Source of the DNA: Lysobacteraceae bacterium | GTDB taxonomy: Bacteria; Pseudomonadota; Gammaproteobacteria; Xanthomonadales; Xanthomonadaceae | Direction of reading: 5' to 3' | Assembly (NCBI GenBank): GCA_004173415.1 | Contig: SEHC01000183.1 | Span: 1 to 7,408, forward strand | DNA: 7,408 nucleotides | In this document: positions 1 to 5,245 of the stretch, piece by piece | Layout: each line of letters starts with the position of its first letter | Position numbering within the stretch: position 1 is the first letter of the stretch | The notes under the pieces: generated by a model | Told to the model about the DNA's origin: nothing | Database searches by the model: none | The model's input: only the letters and a program-made list of their open reading frames with translations | Position numbers and translations under genes: made by a program

Positions 1-195
1 GGCGACATGATCGCGTTCGGCATCCTGGACCCGACCAAGGTCACCCGTTCTGCCCTGCAGAACGCGGCCTCGATCGCCGGCCTGATGATCACCACCGAAG
101 CGATGGTGGCCGAAGCGCCCAAGAAGGAAGAGCCGGCCGGCGGCGGCGGTGGAATGGGCGGCGGCATGGGCGGCATGGGCGGCATGGATTTCTGA
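1..195 (+). CDS. groEL: Chaperonin GroEL (60 kDa), C-terminal 64 residues only
   Basis: The reading frame is open from the first base of the window to a TGA at 193-195; the start lies outside. The visible 64 residues begin in the equatorial domain and carry the family-typical stretch ending in ITTEAMVAE, then a KKEEPAG linker and a flexible tail of Gly-Gly-Met repeats ending in MDF. Such GGM tails are the disordered C-termini that project into the GroEL folding cavity. GroEL is a cytoplasmic ATP-driven folding machine of two seven-membered rings that works with GroES, and groES normally lies just upstream. About 12 percent of a typical 546-residue protein is seen, so integrity of the ATPase residues cannot be judged. 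A good intrinsic terminator follows 38 bases after the stop, so this is the end of its operon. Confidence 0.95.
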   Translation, partial: GDMIAFGILDPTKVTRSALQNAASIAGLMITTEAMVAEAPKKEEPAGGGGGMGGGMGGMGGMDF

Positions 196-230
196 TCCGC
201 GCCTGCCGGTCGACCGACCCGAAGTACAGG

Positions 231-261
231 AGAACCCCGCAGCGATGCGGGGTTTTCTTTT
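231..261 (+). terminator. Intrinsic terminator of groEL
   Basis: An 8-bp perfect stem (233-240 aaccccgc with 247-254 gcggggtt) closes a 6-base loop. It runs into a T-rich tail at 253-261 interrupted by one C. It starts 38 bases after the groEL stop, which is the usual place and form of a rho-independent terminator. Confidence 0.88.
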
Positions 262-296
262 GCATGGCATCGGCGTATTCGGAAGCGCGCGGACCC

Positions 297-318
297 GTAG
301 CGATCCGCGCCGGGTCGC
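297..318 (+). repeat. Possible GTAG-headed REP-like hairpin
   Basis: GTAG at 297-300 leads into a 7-bp stem (300-306 with 312-318, one G.U pair) around a 5-base loop. REP elements of the RAYT-associated type have a GTAG or GGAG tetranucleotide before a GC-rich hairpin. The stem sequence differs from the other two candidates in the window. A competing 7-bp stem (287-293 with 304-310) also exists, so this may be chance in GC-rich DNA. Confidence 0.25.
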
Positions 319-503
319 CGCCGTCCGGGGCGCTGCTTTTATAGGCGGCCGCGCGTCGTTGAGCCACCGCTCCCTGTTCAGGCAAGCCCGGCAGCGCTTC
401 GAGAAACGCGGTGGTCGCGCCTCGGGCACGGGGTCCTGAAGGCATGCCCCCAGGCGGCACAAGGCTGCCAGGGACTGTTCGTGCGGACGCGATGACGCGC
501 TGC

Positions 504-509
504 TACTAA
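504..509 (+). promoter_or_regulatory. Weak -10 candidate for the intergenic RNA
   Basis: TACTAA matches the TATAAT consensus at only three of six positions, but it stands out in GC-rich surroundings. No convincing -35 box lies 16-18 bases upstream. It would place a transcription start near 515, giving an RNA of about 120 nt that ends at the 597-634 terminator. Confidence 0.2.
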
Positions 510-514
510 ACCCC

Positions 515-634
515 CCGGTTCTGTTTTGCGGTGCAGCGTGCAAGAGTTGCGGGGCATCTTCACGATGCCCCGGCATCCCGACGTGGGGGAGGGAGCAAGC
601 CCGCAACTGGCCTGGCCATTGCGGGCTTTTTTTT
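515..634 (+). ncRNA. Candidate small RNA or attenuator leader between groEL and lipA
   Basis: There is no protein signal, but the stretch is rich in RNA structure and ends in a strong terminator. A 9-bp hairpin (550-558 with 564-572, loop ttcac) is followed by a G-rich single-stranded stretch (585-593) and then the terminator hairpin. Segment 545-553 (agttgcggg) is exactly complementary over 9 bases to 600-608, which overlaps the terminator's 5' arm. Pairing 545-553:600-608 therefore excludes both the terminator stem and the base of the 550-572 hairpin. groEL already has its own terminator at 231-261, so a second strong one here implies a separate transcript. Either it is a free-standing sRNA, or a leader controlling read-through into lipA, which starts 152 bases downstream. 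The 5' end is a guess, and I do not recognise the family. Confidence 0.4.
597..634 (+). terminator. Strong intrinsic terminator upstream of lipA
   Basis: A 10-bp perfect stem (597-606 aagcccgcaa with 619-628 ttgcgggctt) has a 12-base loop and is followed by eight uninterrupted T residues (627-634). The complementary strand has no T-run on its exit side, so the terminator acts on plus-strand transcripts. It belongs to an RNA that starts after the groEL terminator. Confidence 0.8.
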
Positions 635-774
635 GTGCGGCTGGCCTGCCCAAGGCGTGTCGCCGGCATCGTCCCTGCGAACGCGGGTCGGTCGCCCGTG
701 CAAGCGACCACATGCGGATTGCTGTTTTCCGCCCATCAGGCCCGCTGCGCCTGCCCCGGTCCCGGCAGAGGGGC

Positions 775-780
775 TAGAAT
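775..780 (+). promoter_or_regulatory. -10 element of the lipA promoter, giving a leaderless or near-leaderless mRNA
   Basis: TAGAAT matches TATAAT at five of six positions. Transcription would start about 7 bases past the box, at or next to the lipA ATG (787). No clear -35 box is seen 17 bases upstream (752-757 is tgcccc). The nearest purine-rich stretch (gagggg, 768-773) is 13 bases from the ATG, too far for a good Shine-Dalgarno, which also fits a leaderless start. Confidence 0.4.
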
Positions 781-786
781 CACGGC

Positions 787-1830
787 ATGAACAACGACCC
801 TGGCGCGCGCCCTGCCGCATCCCGAGCGATCCCCCTGCAAGTAGTGTCCGCGCCCGCTGCCAACCCGGCGACCGAAGCGGCCCCCCTCCAGCCCGGGGTC
901 AAGCAGATGGGTGGAGACAAGATCGGTCGCTCGCCGGTCCAGTTCCTGGACGCGCCCGTCCTGCGTAAGCCCTCCTGGATCCGGGTCCGGATCCCCAGCG
1001 ATGGTTCGGTCGCCCGGCTCAAGGCCAAACTGCGCGAGAACCGCCTGGTCACGGTCTGCGAAGAGGCGAGCTGCCCCAACATCCACGAATGCTTCGGCCA
1101 CGGCACCGCCACCTTCATGATCCTGGGCGAGGTCTGCACCCGGCGCTGCTCGTTCTGCGACGTGGCCCACGGGCGACCCAAGCCGCCCGACGCCGGTGAA
1201 CCACTCAGCCTGGCCACGACCGTGGCCGACATGGGCCTGAAGTACGTCGTGGTCACCTCGGTGGACCGCGACGACCTGCGCGACGGCGGGGCCCAGCACT
1301 TCGTCGACTGCATCGCCGCCATCCGCGCGCATTCGCCCGCTACCCGGATCGAGATCCTGACCCCGGATTTCCGCGGCAAGGGCCGCATGGACCGGGCCCT
1401 GGAGATACTGGCCGCCAATCCACCGGACGTGTTCAACCACAACATCGAAACCGTGCCCGACCTGTACCCCAACGTCCGTCCCGGTGCCGACTACCAGTGG
1501 TCACTGACCCTGCTGCAAAAGTTCAAGCAGCAGCATCCCGCTTTGCCGACCAAGTCGGGAATCATGCTCGGCCTTGGCGAAACCATGGACCAGGTGCGCG
1601 CCACCCTGCGCGACCTGCGCGCGCACGACGTGGACATGGTCACCATCGGCCAGTACCTGCAGCCCACCGCGCACCATCACCCGGTGCTGCGCTACTGGAC
1701 CCCGGAGGAGTTCTCCGAGCTCGAACGCTTCGGCAACGACCTCGGCTTCAGCCACGTCGCTTCCGGCCCGCTGGTGCGCTCTTCCTACCATGCCGACCTG
1801 CAGGCCAGGCAGGCCGGCGTCGCCGGCTGA
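787..1830 (+). CDS. lipA: Lipoyl synthase LipA (radical SAM)
   Basis: LipA inserts two sulfur atoms into the octanoyl chain carried by lipoyl domains (pyruvate and 2-oxoglutarate dehydrogenases, glycine cleavage H protein). It uses S-adenosylmethionine and sacrifices its auxiliary [4Fe-4S] cluster. The protein is 347 residues. The auxiliary-cluster cysteines C91, C96 and C102 (CX4CX5C) are present. So are the radical-SAM cysteines C117, C121 and C124 (CX3CX2C, in CTRRCSFC), and the C-terminal RSSY motif (331-334), whose serine ligates the auxiliary cluster. The core, from KPSWIRVRIP on, is collinear with the family with no gap. The ATG at 787 is chosen because the N-terminal extension (ASRAIPLQVV) resembles xanthomonad LipA and because a -10 box lies just before it; ATG 907 is a possible internal alternative. 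lipB, often next to lipA, is not present in this window. Confidence 0.96.
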   Translation: MNNDPGARPAASRAIPLQVVSAPAANPATEAAPLQPGVKQMGGDKIGRSPVQFLDAPVLRKPSWIRVRIPSDGSVARLKAKLRENRLVTVCEEASCPNIHECFGHGTATFMILGEVCTRRCSFCDVAHGRPKPPDAGEPLSLATTVADMGLKYVVVTSVDRDDLRDGGAQHFVDCIAAIRAHSPATRIEILTPDFRGKGRMDRALEILAANPPDVFNHNIETVPDLYPNVRPGADYQWSLTLLQKFKQQHPALPTKSGIMLGLGETMDQVRATLRDLRAHDVDMVTIGQYLQPTAHHHPVLRYWTPEEFSELERFGNDLGFSHVASGPLVRSSYHADLQARQAGVAG

Positions 1831-1852
1831 ACCCAGCCCCCGCCGCAGCCTT

Positions 1853-1883
1853 GGCGCGAACGAAGCATTCACATTTTCGCGCC
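1853..1883. repeat. Perfect dyad downstream of lipA
   Basis: Arms ggcgcgaa (1853-1860) and ttcgcgcc (1876-1883) are perfectly complementary over 8 bases around a 15-base spacer. No T-run follows, so it is not a standard terminator. It may stabilise the lipA 3' end or form part of an operator before prc. Confidence 0.35.
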
Positions 1884-1905
1884 GTGCCGCGGCTAGGCTG
1901 GACAC

Positions 1906-1936
1906 GCGACAGTCGTGCAACTTCCGGCACTGTCGC
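1906..1936. repeat. Second perfect dyad, upstream of prc
   Basis: Arms gcgacagt (1906-1913) and actgtcgc (1929-1936) are perfectly complementary over 8 bases with a 15-base spacer, the same geometry as the dyad 53 bases upstream but a different sequence. It lies 55 bases before the prc start codon, so a regulator site or RNA hairpin in the prc leader is possible. Confidence 0.35.
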
Positions 1937-1991
1937 AGGATCAGAGCCCGTTGCAGCCTCCCACCGGCCACCCTGGCCATCGAGTAGACGA

Positions 1992-4162
1992 ATGAAATTG
2001 AAGAGTCCCGCCGTTGCCCTCCTGTCCCTGGCCCTGGCTGCTCCGCTGGCCCTGCTGGCGCGCGCCGATGGCCAGCCGCTGCCTGGCACCGCCGGACCCA
2101 CCGCCGACCAGGCCACCACTTCGAAGCTGGTCTATGGCCTGCTTTCCGACAGCCGCTATGCCTACCGCCCGCGCGCGCTGGACGACGATCTGTCACGCGA
2201 CGTCTTCAAGCGTTACCTCGAGTCGCTGGACGGCAACAAGCAGTACTTCACCGCCGCCGACATCGAGAAGTTCAGGCCCTACGAGACCCGGCTGGACGAT
2301 GCGATCCGCAGCGGCGAGCTGGAACCGGCCTACGACATCTTTGCCGTGTACCGGCAGCGGGTCGGCGAGCGCGTGGCCTATGCGCGTGCGCTGCTCAAGC
2401 AGGATTTCGACTTCAGTGGCGACCAGCGCTGGGAATACGACCGCGAGAAGTCACCGTGGGCGGCCAGCAGCCAGGAACTGGACCAGGTCTGGAAGAAGTC
2501 GGTGATGAACGACTGGCTGCGGCTGCGGCTGGCCGGCAAGAAGCAGGACGAGATCCGCAAGACCCTGGACAAGCGCTATGCGACCTACCAGCGCAGCGTC
2601 AACGAGCTGAAGAGCGAGGACGTGTTCCAGACCTTCCTCAACGGCTACCGCACACCGATTACTTCACCCCCAAGACCGCGGAGAACTTCAACCAGGCCAT
2701 GTCGCTGTCGCTGGAAGGCATCGGCGCGCAGCTGCAGCGCCAGGACGACATGGTGGTGATCCGCGAGATCATCGCCGGCGGGCCGGCCGACCTCAACGGC
2801 AAGCTCAAGGCCGGCGACCGCATCGTCGCGGTCGGGCAGGGCAAGTCCGGTCCGATGACCGACGTGATCGGCTGGCGCATCGACGACGTCGTCGCCCAGA
2901 TCCGCGGCAAGAAGGACACCCAGGTGCGGCTGGAATACATCCCGGCCGAAAGCGGCATCGACGGCAAGCATTCCCAGGTCACCATCACCCGGCAGAAGGT
3001 GAAGCTGGAGGAGCAGGCGGCCAAGGCCGAGACCATCACCTTGCCCGCCGCCAATGGTTCGCCGGAACGACGCATCGGCGTGGTCAAGCTGCCCGCCTTC
3101 TACCAGGATTTCGAGGGCCGTCGCCGCAATCCCGCTGACTACACCTCGGCCACGCGGGACATCTCCCGGCTGCTGGCCGGGTTCAAGGCCGCGAACGTGG
3201 ATGGCGTGGTCATGGACCTGCGCAACAACGGCGGCGGTTCGCTGGACGAGGCGGTCGAACTGACCGGCCTGTTCATCGACAAGGGCCCGGTGGTGCAGGT
3301 GCGCGAATCCGGTGGCCGGGTCACCGTCAACGCCGACAGCAAGGCCGGCGTGGCCTGGGACGGGCCGCTTGCGGTGCTGACCAACCGTGGCTCGGCCTCG
3401 GCCTCGGAAATCTTCGCCGGCGCCATCCAGGACTACGGCCGCGGCCTGGTGATCGGCGAGACCACCTTCGGCAAGGGCACCGTGCAGAACATGGTCGACC
3501 TGGACCGCTGGCCGGCCAACGAGACCCCGCGCTTCGGCCAGGTCAAGCTGACCATCGCCCAGTTCTTCCGCGTCGCCGGCGGCAGCACCCAGCACAAGGG
3601 CGTGGTCCCGGACATCGCCTTCCCGGTCAGCGTCGACGCCACCGAATACGGCGAAAGCACCTACGACAATGCCTTGCCCTGGACCCGGATCGCGGCGGTC
3701 CCGCACACCCAGTACGGCAACTTCGCCCCGCTGCTGCCGCGCCTGGAAGCCCTGCACGCCTCGCGCGTGGCCAGCGACAAGGAATTCCAGTGGTGGTCGC
3801 AGGACGTCAGCGACTTCCGTGCCGAAGCGGCCAAGAAGTACGTTTCGCTCAACGAGGCCGAGCGCCGCGCCGAGCGGGACAAGCAGGAGACCCAGCGCAA
3901 GCAGCGCCAGGTCGAACGCAAGGCGCTGGGGCTGGCCCTGGACCCGTTGGCCGATGACGCCGCCGACGACGGCCTGGGCGCCAACGAGCGCGACATCGTC
4001 AAGGACGCCGCCCGCGAGAAGCTCGCCGACAAGCGCCCGGACCCGCTGTTGCGTGAGTCGGCCGCGATCCTGGCCGACGCGATCGCGGTGCTGGGCCAGG
4101 ACCGCAGCCTGTCGGCCCGGGTCCTGCCCGAATCGACCATGCCCGGCAGCTGGGCCGACTGA
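1992..4162 (+). pseudogene. prc: Tail-specific (C-terminal processing) periplasmic protease Prc/Tsp, frameshifted
   Basis: Prc is an S41-family Ser-Lys protease that degrades SsrA-tagged and unstructured proteins in the periplasm and trims cell-wall enzymes. The ATG at 1992 starts a signal peptide (MKLK, hydrophobic run, cleavage likely after ARA at residues 22-24) and the N-terminal helical domain. This frame is collinear with the family up to FLNGY (codon at 2646-2648), then turns to low-complexity Pro/Arg sequence. From 2651 a different frame resumes the family sequence: HTDYFTPK, PDZ domain (about 2699-2945), S41 domain and C-terminal domain to the TGA at 4160-4162. The catalytic serine is in the SASE motif (codon 3398-3400) and the lysine 25 residues later in FGKGT (codon 3473-3475), both intact. 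Only two bases separate the Tyr and His codons, where about six residues ending in IDP are expected. An intact gene would encode about 728 residues. Translation as shown makes about 256 residues with no protease domain. A restart at ATG 2699 would give a product with no signal peptide. An assembly error is possible. Confidence 0.88.
2645..2656 (+). other. Frameshift and probable 16-base deletion in prc
   Basis: Sequence ggctac cg cacacc: Gly-Tyr end at 2648 in the upstream frame, and His-Thr begin at 2651 in the downstream frame, joined by two bases (2649-2650). In the family this spot holds several residues ending in Ile-Asp-Pro before His-Thr. Loss of 16 bases from an 18-base segment gives exactly the observed frame change. 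No slippery heptamer is present, so programmed frameshifting is unlikely. Confidence 0.8.
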
Positions 4163-4169
4163 CGCAAAC

Positions 4170-4191
4170 CGCCTTCCCCCACGGGAAGGCG
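4170..4191 (+). terminator. Weak terminator-like hairpin after prc
   Basis: A 9-bp perfect stem (4170-4178 cgccttccc with 4183-4191 gggaaggcg) with a 4-base loop starts 8 bases after the prc stop. No T-run follows, so termination would be inefficient; it may instead protect the mRNA 3' end. Confidence 0.4.
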
Positions 4192-4210
4192 CATCCAGCA
4201 AGAATCGGAT

Positions 4211-4233
4211 AGCGGGCGCCCAGTGCGCCCGCT
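4211..4233 (+). promoter_or_regulatory. Hairpin directly upstream of the Ada-type gene
   Basis: A 9-bp perfect stem (4211-4219 agcgggcgc with 4225-4233 gcgcccgct) with a 5-base loop ends 12 bases before the ATG at 4246. Only three T residues follow. It may be a second, weak end signal for prc transcripts, or a structure in the next gene's leader. The interval to the ATG (acgctttccgcc) has no Shine-Dalgarno sequence. Confidence 0.3.
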
Positions 4234-4245
4234 ACGCTTTCCGCC

Positions 4246-5064
4246 ATGAGAAACCATGACAAGCTCGAACGCGCGCGTGGCCTCCTCGATGGCGGCGAGC
4301 CCGGGTTGCAGGAACTGGCCGCCGCCGTCGGCTTGAGTCCCTCTCACCTGCAGCGCAGTTTCCAGGCGCGCTATGGCATCAGCCCGGCCGGATACCTGGC
4401 CCAGCGCAAGCTCGATGCGCTGAAGTCGGGGTTGCGCGCCGGCAATGAAGTCAGCGCTGCGTTATACGACGCCGGCTACGGGTCGCCGTCGCGGGTCTAT
4501 GAGCAGGGTGCGGCCAGGCTCGGCATGACCCCCGCGGCCTATCGCGCCGGTGGCGCCGGGATGCTGATCCATTGGACCCTGGTCGATACCGTCCTGGGCA
4601 AGGCGCTGGTCGCGGCGACCGAACGCGGGATCTGCGCGATAGAACTGGGCGCAGACGAGGCGGCGCTGGAGCGCAGGCTTGGCGAGGAATTCCCCAACGC
4701 CGACATCCAGCGCGTGGAAGCGGGCAGCGACGACTTCCTCGGCCCGCGCCTGCGTGCGGTGGCGGCGCGCCTGTCCGGGACCGGCGCCGAGCTGCCGCTG
4801 GACCTGGTGGGCACCGCGTTCCAGAAGCGCGTCTGGGATGCCCTGATGAAGATCCCCGCGGGCCAGACCCGAAGCTATGCCGAGGTCGCCGCATCGCTGG
4901 GCGCCCCGCGCGCCGCGCGCGCGGTGGCCGGTGCCTGCGCCGGCAACCGGGTCGCGGTGGTGGTGCCCTGCCATCGGGTCATCCGCGGCGACGGTTCGAT
5001 GGGTGGCTACCGCTGGGGCCTGCCGATGAAGCAGGACTTGCTGGCGCGTGAGCGGGCCGCGTAG
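4246..5064 (+). CDS. ada: Ada-type O6-methylguanine-DNA methyltransferase with AraC-like HTH, no phosphotriester domain
   Basis: The 272-residue protein aligns with the C-terminal three quarters of E. coli Ada. Residues 5-102 form an AraC-type DNA-binding domain with two helix-turn-helix units (about 19-41 and 66-88, the second containing DAGYGSPS and LGMTPAAYR). Residues 106-185 are the ribonuclease-H-like N-lobe (WTLVDTVLGKALVA, RGICAIELG). The alkyltransferase domain runs to the end, with the methyl acceptor C242 in PCHRV, then RGDGSMGGYRWG. The N-terminal zinc domain of Ada, with its four cysteines and methylphosphotriester acceptor, is absent. The protein should therefore repair O6-alkylguanine by suicide transfer, but cannot be switched on as Ada is. 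ATG 4246 is the first start in frame. There is no clear ribosome-binding site. No alkA or alkB lies beside it. The TAG stop is part of a REP-like hairpin. Confidence 0.9.
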   Translation: MRNHDKLERARGLLDGGEPGLQELAAAVGLSPSHLQRSFQARYGISPAGYLAQRKLDALKSGLRAGNEVSAALYDAGYGSPSRVYEQGAARLGMTPAAYRAGGAGMLIHWTLVDTVLGKALVAATERGICAIELGADEAALERRLGEEFPNADIQRVEAGSDDFLGPRLRAVAARLSGTGAELPLDLVGTAFQKRVWDALMKIPAGQTRSYAEVAASLGAPRAARAVAGACAGNRVAVVVPCHRVIRGDGSMGGYRWGLPMKQDLLARERAA

Positions 5065-5085
5065 GAGCGACGCAGTCGCGAATCC
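5061..5085 (+). repeat. REP-like element (GTAG head plus hairpin) overlapping the ada stop
   Basis: The sequence gtaggagcgacgcagtcgcg has the GTAG head (5061-5064) followed by a stem gcgac (5067-5071) with gtcgc (5075-5079). It closely resembles the GTAGGAGCGRC...GYCGCGA type of short dispersed repeat that I recall from xanthomonad and related genomes. The TAG stop codon of the preceding gene (5062-5064) is supplied by the repeat's head. Confidence 0.6.
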
Positions 5086-5213
5086 GTGGCCGCGGCCGCC
5101 ACACGACTGCACGGTTCGCGCCGCTGCTTCGGACCAGGACGCTTGAGCATTGCGCAAGCCGGCGTTCAAGGAATTTCAATGCGCCGAACCCGGCTGCCCG
5201 CTGGGTGCAGGTT

Positions 5214-5219
5214 TACAAT
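5214..5219 (+). promoter_or_regulatory. -10 element for the yedA-rarD pair
   Basis: TACAAT matches TATAAT at five of six positions in an otherwise GC-rich gap, with no convincing -35 box. The start of transcription would fall near 5226, giving a leader of about 20 bases. A Shine-Dalgarno sequence is not evident before the ATG at 5246. Confidence 0.4.
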
Positions 5220-5245
5220 GGCGCCTCGATCGTCGGGTATCTCCC

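Larger units (their letters stand above)
262..510. other. Intergenic stretch without a recognisable gene
   Basis: Open frames here are short, overlap on both strands and show no family motif, so I call none coding. The stretch contains a GTAG-headed hairpin (297-318), a TATAGG box (340-345) in otherwise GC-rich DNA, and short complementary segments (364-370 with 408-414; 377-382 with 435-440). I do not recognise any RNA family; it lacks the SRP, RNase P and tmRNA core motifs I would expect. It sits between the groEL terminator and a second structured region that ends at 634. Confidence 0.4.

Noticed and set aside
350..634. 6S, SRP, tmRNA or RNase P RNA
   Set aside because: Phrases such as tgttcg near 477 recall 6S RNA, but the long two-arm fold with a central bubble is not seen, and none of the conserved SRP, RNase P or tmRNA motifs are present.
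526..968. Plus-strand open frames of 83 and 145 codons across the groEL-lipA gap
   Set aside because: They run through the hairpin and terminator and into lipA in another frame, with low-complexity Arg/Pro composition.
736..1472. Two overlapping minus-strand open frames opposite lipA
   Set aside because: Shadows of lipA; no recognisable domain and no ribosome-binding site.
1919..1945. Sigma-E-like promoter for prc (aactt, 17 bases, tcaga)
   Set aside because: The match to the -35 and -10 consensus is partial and the -35 lies in a dyad loop; too weak to annotate, although an envelope-stress link would be sensible.
2630..2665. Programmed ribosomal frameshift in prc
   Set aside because: No slippery heptamer or downstream pseudoknot is evident, and the conserved residues are missing as well as the frame, which fits a deletion instead.
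2645..4201. Long minus-strand open frame (518 codons) opposite prc
   Set aside because: It mirrors the codon structure of the prc plus strand in GC-rich DNA, has no family motif, and the plus strand carries clear Prc domains.
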